From contig JBBQBB010000081.1 in the NCBI GenBank assembly GCA_038317095.1, forward strand, positions 1-11,948: DNA of 11,948 bases, written 5' to 3'. This DNA comes from JAGXTF01 sp038317095 (GTDB taxonomy: Bacteria; Bacteroidota; Bacteroidia; NS11-12g; UBA955). The notes beneath the pieces are model-generated. The model worked only from the letters and a program-made list of their open reading frames with translations. It made no database searches and was not told the DNA's origin. Position numbers and translations under genes: made by a program. This document shows, one piece after another, positions 6,807-11,948 of this stretch (its first letter is position 1; each line of letters starts with the position of its first letter).

Positions 6807-7973
6807 TTAAGCGGTGAAGGTTAATGTTTTTGACAACGATTCGATGGCAGTTTTTAAATCCAGAATTAGATCTTCTGCATCCTCTAGCCCAACGGACAAA
6901 CGAATTAAACTGTCTGTAACACCAGACTGGTAGCGGATTTCCGCAGGTATAGATTTATGTGTCATTTCGCAGGGCAGACAGATTAAACTTTTTACACCGC
7001 CCAAACTTTCAGCCAATTTAAAATATTTTGTAGATGAAACAATTTGGGTAGCCGATTCTTTGTCATCTATTTTTAAATCAAAACTAATTACACCTCCAAA
7101 ATATTTTTGTTGTCTAGCCGCAATTTCGTGATTTTGATGCGTTGGCAAACCTGGATAATACACATTTTTAACATTGTCTTGTGACAATAGGAATTCAGCA
7201 ATGGCCAGTGCACTTTCAGAATGCTGGCGCACCCGAAGGGATAGTGTTTCAATACCCCGAATTACCAACCAACTGTCAAATGGGGCCAGAATTGCACCTG
7301 AAGCATTTTGAATAAATTTAATTTTCTCACCCAATTCTGCTGTTTTTGTAACCACCAATCCGGCAATTAAATCGCTATGGCCAGCCAAATATTTTGTAGC
7401 ACTGTGAATGACGATATCTGCACCAAAATCAATGGGTTTTTGCGAGGCTGGGGAGGCAAATGTACTATCGACACAAAGCAGGCAATGGTTGGCTTTAGCA
7501 ATTTTTGCAATGGTGGCAATGTCAGAAATTTTAAGTGTAGGATTGGTGGGACTTTCCAACCAAATCAACTTGGTTTTAGGGGTGATTGCCTCGGCTACAT
7601 TCTCTGCATGGGTAGTATCTACATACGTTACCTTGATTCCAAATTTTTCATAAATATGGGTAAACAAGCGAAATGCACCGCCATAAATGTCGTCCACTGC
7701 AACAATCTCATCGCCCGATTTCAGCAGCTTTACAACTGCATCAATTGCTGCAAGACCGCTAGCAAAAGCATAGCCATTGCTTCCATTTTCTAAAGTGGCA
7801 ATAAGGTCTTCTAATACCTTTCGCGTCGGGTTGTTGCTTCTTGCATAATCAAAACCTTTGTTTACACCAGGTGCTTGCTGCACAAAGGTAGAAGTTTGAT
7901 AAATGGGTGTGGAGATTGCACCTGTAAGTTCGTCGACAGGAATGCTGTGTAAGATTTTTGTTTGCTCTTTCAT
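6807..7973 (-). CDS. metB: Cystathionine gamma-synthase-like PLP enzyme
   Basis: A trans-sulfuration enzyme (Cys/Met metabolism PLP family) of 388 residues, normal length. Landmarks are TPIYQTSTF (22-30), DYARSNNPTR (42-51), ASGLAAIDAV (71-80), D169 in VDSTFASP and the PLP lysine K194 in SATKYLAGHSDLIAG. The C-terminal part has SLGGVKSLICLP and IRLSVGLEDAEDL. It most likely joins an activated homoserine with cysteine to give cystathionine. Related enzymes of the same fold, cystathionine beta-lyase, methionine gamma-lyase and O-acetylhomoserine sulfhydrylase, are hard to exclude by motif. Position right behind a SAM-I riboswitch and before homoserine dehydrogenase argues for a biosynthetic role in methionine formation. 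The leader just before the ATG is A-rich with no Shine-Dalgarno sequence, as usual in Bacteroidota. Confidence 0.88.
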   Translation of the reverse strand: MKEQTKILHSIPVDELTGAISTPIYQTSTFVQQAPGVNKGFDYARSNNPTRKVLEDLIATLENGSNGYAFASGLAAIDAVVKLLKSGDEIVAVDDIYGGAFRLFTHIYEKFGIKVTYVDTTHAENVAEAITPKTKLIWLESPTNPTLKISDIATIAKIAKANHCLLCVDSTFASPASQKPIDFGADIVIHSATKYLAGHSDLIAGLVVTKTAELGEKIKFIQNASGAILAPFDSWLVIRGIETLSLRVRQHSESALAIAEFLLSQDNVKNVYYPGLPTHQNHEIAARQQKYFGGVISFDLKIDDKESATQIVSSTKYFKLAESLGGVKSLICLPCEMTHKSIPAEIRYQSGVTDSLIRLSVGLEDAEDLILDLKTAIESLSKTLTFTA

Positions 7974-8075
7974 TTTTTTAAATAATTTATTGGTTTAACA
8001 GTTTTTTAGTGTTCCGTAAAATCAACTTATTCAAAAAGAACCGGAGAGAAACGACTTATCGAAAGGGCTTAAACG

Positions 8076-8109
8076 AAAAAAGCTCTTCCGACAGGTCAGA
8101 AGAGCTTTT
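8076..8109 (-). terminator. Intrinsic terminator, expression platform of the SAM riboswitch
   Basis: On the minus strand AAAAGCTCTTC (8109-8099) pairs with GAAGAGCTTTT (8088-8078), a perfect 11-bp stem with a 10-nt loop, followed by a run of T to 8076. It lies 46 nt past the aptamer and about 100 nt before the metB start. A rival pairing is visible: GTTAGAA, which begins at the last base of P1 (8156-8150), can pair over seven bases (one G-U) with TTCTGAC at 8101-8095 in the terminator's 5' arm and loop. This would be the antiterminator used when SAM is low. Confidence 0.85.
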
Positions 8110-8155
8110 AATATAGAATCTGGATTAATCCAGGATATCAATGGCTTGTTTCTAA

Positions 8156-8262
8156 CTTATCTATCCCAACATTGCTGCTGGGTTGAATTTGGCACCTTCC
8201 CACTTTTAAGTGGAGGTTGTCAAGACGTCATAGGGTCAAATCCCTCTGTCTTTCTGGATAAG
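8156..8262 (-). promoter_or_regulatory. SAM-I (S-box) riboswitch aptamer
   Basis: The minus-strand RNA has the SAM-I core. P1 is CTTATC (8262-8257) with GATAAG (8161-8156). P2 shows AAGAC/GTCTT and the inner GGG/CCC around the kink-turn, with the conserved GAGGGAT...GACCCTATGA string. P3 is CCTCCACTT with AAGTGGGAAGG, followed by the conserved GGTGCCAAATTC. P4 is CCCAGCA, loop GCAA, TGTTGGG. Binding of S-adenosylmethionine stabilises P1, frees the downstream terminator and shuts off the metB-hom-thioesterase operon. The aptamer is complete and well conserved. Between it and the terminator is a 14-nt perfect palindrome (CTGGATTAATCCAG, 8120-8133), which can also pair with ATCCAG of the P1 5' strand. 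Confidence 0.95.
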
Positions 8263-8285
8263 AATATTTTGTTAAGAACGAGCTG

Positions 8286-8319
8286 CAAAGATGAACCTTT
8301 TATTTAAACTTTTTGCAAA
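8286..8319 (-). promoter_or_regulatory. Likely promoter of the S-box operon
   Basis: On the minus strand CATCTTTG (8293-8286) matches the Bacteroidota -7 box TAnnTTTG with one mismatch, and TTTG (8319-8316) lies 22 nt upstream as a -33 element. Initiation would fall near 8280, about 18 nt before the aptamer. Placement fits well; the spacing is slightly long. Confidence 0.55.
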
Positions 8320-8377
8320 AAAAGGAAAAATAATTTGGGGGACCGTAAAAATGGGCTGGTTACTATAAGGTGTATTT

Positions 8378-9039
8378 TTAAAAAAAAGGGGGGAGTTGGA
8401 TTTCATCAAAACAATCAATAAAACTTTTAATACTTAACATTATAGTACCCAACTTGTTTATTTCCATACCCGCTAAAACCACCCTAGTATTAAAACGAAA
8501 TAAGATTGCCGTAAATAATGCCTTTGATTTCAGTGCAATTAAATCATTTTCATATAGCTTAACTTTATCCATATCCGTTGGTTCTCCTTCTGAATATTTA
8601 AGCATAAGTAAATTTTGTTTTAATTTTTGCTCATAATCGAATTGAGTAATTTCATTTTTTTGAAGATTTTTTCTAGCTTTAAACCATTCCCATATTAGAA
8701 AATAGATTTTCATTATTTCTTCTAATTCCTCTGGAGATGTATTTAATCTTTGGCCCAAAAAAACTGTTAAATAAAACGGTTGTTTTAGGTACATATCATC
8801 AGAAATGCCAACGACATAGTTTTCATCCAGGTTATCAATCTGCTTAAGATATATCTCGATATCTTTAATTTCGCTATACTCTTTCTTCGTAAATTTCCTT
8901 TAATTCTGTTTTATTTAAAGCTTCTTACGTAACATTCGTTTCTCAATAACCTCAGTTCTTCTATAGCAGTATTGAATAAAAGACATTTGGCAAATATATG
9001 GTTTAAAAATTCTTCTTTTTCTCTGTCAAAGATTCTTAT
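8378..9039 (-). pseudogene. Frameshifted gene of unknown function
   Basis: A coding frame of about 218 codons broken into three pieces. The first runs from about 9039 (ATA, possibly a lost ATG, giving RIFDREKEEFLNHIFAK) to a stop at 8913-8911. The second, entered by one extra base near 8925, reads EALNKTELKEIYEE. The third, entered by one extra base near 8882, reads EYSEIKDIEIYLKQ and stays open to the stop at 8378, ending EIQLPPFF. Continuity of a charged, helical, protein-like sequence across both shifts is why I treat it as one gene. The longest intact piece starts at an internal ATG (8794, 138 residues). I do not recognise the family. It begins just after the PIN toxin remnant, so it may once have been part of the same unit. 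Confidence 0.65.
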
Positions 9040-9040
9040 G

Positions 9041-9178
9041 TCAGTTTATACTTTTAAGGGATTCATCAGCCGAAATAATTGGAATGCGTGAATGCTTAAA
9101 GTCTTTAGGGTTCGTTGTTATTCATATTTCACACTGAGAATCTAGTGCACAAAAATATTGCAAAGAATCTTTAAAGTC
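9041..9178 (-). pseudogene. PIN-domain toxin remnant (C-terminal third)
   Basis: The 46-codon minus-strand frame reads DFKDSLQYFCALDSQCEI, a TGA stop at 9124-9122, then ITTNPKDFKHSRIPIISADE and ends at TGA 9043-9041. This is the typical C-terminal end of VapC-like PIN ribonucleases of type II toxin-antitoxin systems: the DFxDxLQYF helix with an active-site Asp, the C-x-I-I-T-x-N strand, and the KDF...IP end. The N-terminal two thirds with the first acidic residues are missing, and the internal stop replaces one strand residue, so no active toxin can be made. At its 5' side it joins the antitoxin remnant directly. Confidence 0.8.
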
Positions 9179-9306
9179 CTAGTTGATTTGCAACGTTGTC
9201 CTAATGATAGTTTACCCTGTTCATGTAATTATGAAGCAAGAAGTATCGCCAGTTCATTGTTGTCTAAGTCCAAATTATCGGGTACATTTAGTGTTAGCGT
9301 TTTCAT
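9174..9306 (-). pseudogene. UPF0175-type antitoxin remnant (N-terminal part)
   Basis: From the ATG at 9306 the frame reads MKTLTLNVPDNLDLDNNELA and ILLAS, then a TAA at 9231-9229, then LHEQGKLSLGQ. After one extra base (C at 9195) it goes on as VANQLGL. Together this is the start of the UPF0175 antitoxin family (a short strand, an acidic turn, then LYExGKLSLGQAA...LGLSKR). The protein is disrupted by a nonsense codon, a frameshift and a deletion that removes the rest. The deletion junction lies in GGACTT (9179-9174), which can be read as the end of the antitoxin or the start of the toxin fragment, a sign of short-homology joining. Confidence 0.75.
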
Positions 9307-9424
9307 TACTTCAGAAATACATATTTTTTGTTACACTTCGATTTTTCGTCCCTTTGAGGCATTTAACCAAATGCGTATAAACATCAATTTCACTTTCCCA
9401 ACCGGTTAAGTTCAAATCCTGCAC

Positions 9425-10264
9425 TCAATCTAAAATAAATTCTACCGTGTTAACAAGCACGTCTTGCAATTGGATGGGAAATTTAGAGCTTTCGGAGAAT
9501 GGATGGCCGGCATTGAAAGTATGCGTAGCTTCTGGCACAGTGATGAGTACAGCATGCAAGCACTGCGCGTATATTTTATTGGAATGTTCCACGGAAACAG
9601 ATTCGTCTTTTTCACCATGCAACAGCATCATTGGCATCTCTATATAAGGAACTGCCTCTAAGATATTCAACGACTGGTGGTTGGTTTCCAAATCGTCCCA
9701 AAAAGCATATTTCATGGGCATTTTCTGCTGGGTGCGTGCATTGGGAACAAATATTTGCCCCTCTGTTTTCCACTTTTCTTTGCCGATGTCTTTGAACGCA
9801 AGGCCAAAATCTGAAATGGGTGCCCAAGCTACTACTTTGTTTATCCTGGCGTCGTTTGATGCGTAAACCAAAGCTTCTCCCCCACCCCTGCTGTGGCCAA
9901 TTAGGGTTATAGCCCCCGGATCCCAACCATATTCTGAGGCAAACTGAATAACCCACTCAATGACAGACTTTGTTTCTACCAACTCTTGTGAAATGGTATT
10001 CTGGGAAAAGGCGTCTAAATCTACAAAATCGGTGGGATGGTGCTCATTGACACCGTTGTGGGAAAAGTTTACGGTTACCAATGCAATGCCTTCTGAAGTA
10101 AAAACACCGTGCATAAAAGGGAAAAAGCCCCAATCTTTGAACCCTTTAAAACCATGAAGGAAAACGGCAACGGGGAAATTCACTTTTTGATTGGGCGTAA
10201 AAACATCAACGGTCAGCGATTTTTCCGCAAAAATGTCAACGGTAATATTTTTAGAAATTGGCAC
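9425..10264 (-). CDS. Alpha/beta hydrolase (dienelactone hydrolase-like)
   Basis: A soluble alpha/beta hydrolase of about 280 residues, no signal peptide. In numbering from the GTG at 10264 it shows the oxyanion-side motif HGFKGFKDWG (37-46), the nucleophile elbow GHSRGG with S125, a likely acid D220 in HGEKDESV, and a likely catalytic H248 in EATHTF. The substrate is unknown; the nearest class is esterases and peptidase-like hydrolases of the phylum that carry the same HGFKGFKDWG motif. The frame stays open upstream to an ATG at 10375, but those codons lie across the tRNA-Leu and give the tell-tale ARVAELVDALVSNT, so that start is false. With no internal ATG before codon 51, GTG 10264 (just before PISKNITVDIF) is my choice; the exact start is uncertain. 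Confidence 0.82.
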   Translation of the reverse strand: MPISKNITVDIFAEKSLTVDVFTPNQKVNFPVAVFLHGFKGFKDWGFFPFMHGVFTSEGIALVTVNFSHNGVNEHHPTDFVDLDAFSQNTISQELVETKSVIEWVIQFASEYGWDPGAITLIGHSRGGGEALVYASNDARINKVVAWAPISDFGLAFKDIGKEKWKTEGQIFVPNARTQQKMPMKYAFWDDLETNHQSLNILEAVPYIEMPMMLLHGEKDESVSVEHSNKIYAQCLHAVLITVPEATHTFNAGHPFSESSKFPIQLQDVLVNTVEFILD

Positions 10265-10282
10265 GATTTGAGAAAAAAAAAG

Positions 10283-10366
10283 TGCCCGGGACCGGAGTCG
10301 AACCGGTACGGGGGTGAACCCACAGGTGTTTGAGACCAGCGCGTCTACCAATTCCGCCACCCGGGC
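10283..10366 (-). tRNA. tRNA-Leu, anticodon CAA
   Basis: The minus-strand RNA folds as a class II tRNA: acceptor GCCCGGG/CCCGGGC with discriminator A, the D-arm GGCGGAATTGGTAGACGCG, an anticodon loop CTCAAAC with CAA at 10332-10330, a long variable arm GGG-TTCA-CCC, and the T-arm ACCGG-TTCGACT-CCGGT. CCA is not encoded; CTTTTTTTTT follows the discriminator and may end the transcript. The anticodon stem CTGGT/ACCTG contains a U-U mismatch at the second pair. The hydrolase gene begins within about 20 bp downstream. Confidence 0.96.
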
Positions 10367-10411
10367 AAAATTCAAGTGAATTAGAATAAATCCTAATTTT
10401 TAGAACGGGTG

Positions 10412-10419
10412 CAAAGATA
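10412..10419 (-). promoter_or_regulatory. -7 promoter box for tRNA-Leu
   Basis: TATCTTTG on the minus strand is an exact match to the Bacteroidota TAnnTTTG box, 45 bp before the tRNA 5' end. The nearest TTTG that could be the -33 element lies 24 nt upstream (10447-10444), longer than usual. The promoter probably serves the tRNA and may also drive the hydrolase by read-through. Confidence 0.65.
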
Positions 10420-10455
10420 GTGTTTTTTTTATTCAGAGAAAATCAAAAAACAGAA

Positions 10456-11034
10456 TTAATCTATTTTTTTCAACTCCCGCGCTGCAACAATGGCTATAAA
10501 AATACTTCCCAAAGCCATTAATGCAAAAATGCCCCATATTTTTGAAAGATTGGGGGTATCAGTAGAAACTCCACAAAAAGAAATTAGAAATCCTATAAAA
10601 AAAATCAAACTACCGAAGGCACATAAAAACCATCCCCACCACTTTTGCCAATGCAAACCCAATGCTCCTAGAAATAGAATTATAGAAGTCAAAATTCCAG
10701 AGGTATATAAAAGAAAAGACGGAGTGAAAGTGCGGTTACCCCAGCTCAAGGAGGTGTGATTCAAAGCAATTTTCAATCTGCTGTTGGGATCTGTGAATAA
10801 TTGGCCGCGTCGAAATTGGGTATCTTCCAATAGAGAATCTTTTGAATAATAAAATGCCTGGTTTTGGAAAATACTTTGTTTGTATTTTTTGGTATTTTCA
10901 GGCTTTATGCTTTGTTTGGCGGGTATTGAAACGTACAATAAAAAAGAGCAAAGTACAATATAAAATGTGGCGGCCAGCCCAGTTAAATTGGCAATGAGAG
11001 ACAACAATTTTGGCGCATTATTCGATCTCAACAT
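10456..11034 (-). CDS. Membrane protein of unknown function, four predicted helices
   Basis: A 192-residue protein I do not recognise. One hydrophobic helix lies near the N-terminus (about 11-36), then comes a polar segment of about 70 residues (37-105) rich in Lys, Asn and Gln, likely outside the membrane, then three close helices (about 106-127, 132-154, 164-185) and a basic ARELKKID end. The WQKWWGWF stretch at the third helix is notably tryptophan-rich. There are no catalytic motifs. It follows the phosphoesterase gene by 58 bp in the same direction and may be co-transcribed, but nothing links the two functionally. Base usage matches the surroundings. Confidence 0.75.
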   Translation of the reverse strand: MLRSNNAPKLLSLIANLTGLAATFYIVLCSFLLYVSIPAKQSIKPENTKKYKQSIFQNQAFYYSKDSLLEDTQFRRGQLFTDPNSRLKIALNHTSLSWGNRTFTPSFLLYTSGILTSIILFLGALGLHWQKWWGWFLCAFGSLIFFIGFLISFCGVSTDTPNLSKIWGIFALMALGSIFIAIVAARELKKID

Positions 11035-11092
11035 TTTTGTAAAGTAAATTTAATTTTCTTAAATAACACCAAAATAGTTTTACTTTATAGCA

Positions 11093-11626
11093 TTACTTCT
11101 CCCAAGGATACGGACCTTTCAAATCAGTTTTCAAGCCCATTTCTACAATTTCCAAGTGGGTTAATTTGCCATTCTCGACTACAAAACGCAGACCAGTGCG
11201 CATTAAATGAAAACCCTGCAAGCCACAAGAACCGGGATTTAAACACAACATATTTTTTAGTTTAGGGTCTCTGCCTACTTTTAAAATGTGAGAATGTCCG
11301 CAAATAAAAACATCGGGTGGATTGCGGAACAAATCGTCTTTTATTTTGGGATTGTAACGGCCTGGATTTCCGCCAATATGGGTCATCCAAAACTTTAAGC
11401 CTTCCAAGATGAATTTATTGTTTTCTGGGAATATTTGCCGCAATTCAGTGCCATCTGCGTTACCCCAAACGCCACGAACGGGTCTGGGAATGGCTTCAAT
11501 GGCCTTTAACAAATCAATATTTAGCCAATCTCCAGCGTGCCAAACTTCATCGGCCCAAAGGGCGTGGTGCAATACGGCAGGATCTACCCAAGCGTGATTG
11601 TCGCTGATTAATAAAATTTTTGGCAT
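11093..11626 (-). CDS. Metallophosphoesterase, YfcE/MJ0936 family
   Basis: A 177-residue calcineurin-like phosphodiesterase of the small YfcE type. The metal-binding motifs are all present: ISDNH (D9, H11), AGDW (D33), GNADG (N56), THIGG (H83) and GHSH (H111, H113), followed by NPGS (130-133), which is typical of this family. In place of the common SDTHG it has SDNHAW, and GNCD is GNAD. Such proteins are cytoplasmic, dimeric and active on artificial phosphodiesters with divalent metals; physiological substrates are generally unknown. The ATG is preceded by an AT-rich leader with no clear ribosome binding site. Confidence 0.9.
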   Translation of the reverse strand: MPKILLISDNHAWVDPAVLHHALWADEVWHAGDWLNIDLLKAIEAIPRPVRGVWGNADGTELRQIFPENNKFILEGLKFWMTHIGGNPGRYNPKIKDDLFRNPPDVFICGHSHILKVGRDPKLKNMLCLNPGSCGLQGFHLMRTGLRFVVENGKLTHLEIVEMGLKTDLKGPYPWEK

Positions 11627-11885
11627 GAATTATCGGTGAAACAGTTCACAAAGAACGGAAAGAATACACTCCACTCCGCCGACGCGGGGGCTGAGAATAA
11701 AAAGAATTTATACCATGAGCTGTGTCTTCTGGTTTTATTTTTTTGCCAAAAAGGCTCTAAGGCACAAATAAGTAAACTATTTCACTAGGTGCTATATGGC
11801 TTTTTATATTTTCTATTTTTCCCAATAAGTAATTATCTGAAACCCATAAAATCTAATAAAAAAAATTCTTATTTAACTAGTGGTT
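11627..11885. other. Intergenic region, no gene seen
   Basis: These 259 bp between the unidentified gene on the right and the phosphoesterase hold no convincing coding frame on either strand. They are AT-rich apart from a short GC-rich island near 11670-11695 that contains CCGCCGACGCGG, a possible 4-bp stem with a CGAC loop. A T-run on the minus strand (11867-11860) might end transcription of the gene at the right edge, but it lacks a convincing stem. Confidence 0.5.
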
Positions 11886-11948
11886 TTAAATCTCGCGATT
11901 CACATCCCATTGTTCTAAATAATCGGCTACACGGCGCACAAACATACC
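11886..11948 (-). CDS. C-terminal end of an unidentified protein
   Basis: The last 20 codons of a minus-strand gene that runs in from beyond the window: GMFVRRVADYLEQWDVNREI and a TAA at 11888-11886. The mix of charged and hydrophobic residues in a helical pattern and the good fit to a single frame suggest a real gene end, but it is too short to name a family. Confidence 0.55.
   Translation of the reverse strand, partial: GMFVRRVADYLEQWDVNREI

Noticed and set aside
9122..9124. In-frame TGA in the PIN relic as possible selenocysteine or recoding site
   Set aside because: The rest of the locus has another stop, a frameshift and a large deletion, so plain decay explains it.
9311..9424. Minus-strand frame starting with GTG directly after the hydrolase stop, 37 residues, ending just before the antitoxin relic
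   Set aside because: No ATG, no recognisable motif and it sits in decayed DNA; it may be a remnant of something, but I cannot support a gene.
9395..9425. GTTCAAATCCTGC, resembling the T-arm of a tRNA
   Set aside because: The upstream half of the T stem does not pair with CCTGC and no other tRNA arms are present.
11741..11755. GCC-AAAAA-GGC hairpin as a terminator
   Set aside because: Only three pairs, and the T-run lies on the wrong side for either direction.
1..11948. CRISPR array, insertion sequence or integrase gene
   Set aside because: No regularly spaced repeats, no transposase or recombinase motifs and no terminal inverted repeats were seen on either strand.

Overview
The window comes from an AT-rich member of the Bacteroidota. 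The evidence is two adjacent PorP/SprF-type proteins of the type IX secretion system, A-rich leaders without Shine-Dalgarno sequences, TAnnTTTG-type -7 promoter boxes, and a lipoprotein with the CKKG...DP start common in this phylum. The genus cannot be told from the sequence.

Layout, left to right. Positions 1-1476 (minus strand) hold two tandem PorP/SprF paralogues, the left one cut by the window edge. Positions 1646-3963 (plus) hold an NtrC-type response regulator whose stop codon overlaps the start of a Sua5-type threonylcarbamoyl-AMP synthase. Positions 3964-5062 hold a small lipoprotein gene (minus) with a strong terminator, followed by a second, truncated copy of the 3' end of sua5. 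The two sua5 copies form 276-bp direct repeats around the lipoprotein gene. Positions 5141-8300 (minus) are a methionine/homoserine operon: promoter, SAM-I riboswitch, intrinsic terminator, cystathionine gamma-synthase-like enzyme, homoserine dehydrogenase and an acyl-CoA thioesterase that overlaps it.

Positions 8378-9306 (minus) are a gene graveyard. They hold a UPF0175-type antitoxin remnant fused by deletion to the C-terminal end of a PIN-domain toxin, followed by a frameshifted gene of unknown function. Positions 9425-10366 hold an alpha/beta hydrolase directly downstream of a tRNA-Leu(CAA); the long open frame reads through the tRNA, so its first ATG is not the true start. Positions 10456-11626 hold a four-helix membrane protein of unknown function and a YfcE/MJ0936-type metallophosphoesterase. 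The last 63 bases are the C-terminal end of an unidentified gene.

Most of the window is ordinary housekeeping DNA. I see no convincing new multi-gene system. The parts most worth a second look are the duplicated sua5 3' end around a cargo lipoprotein gene, the mosaic toxin-antitoxin relic, and the riboswitch-controlled operon with a thioesterase at its end.
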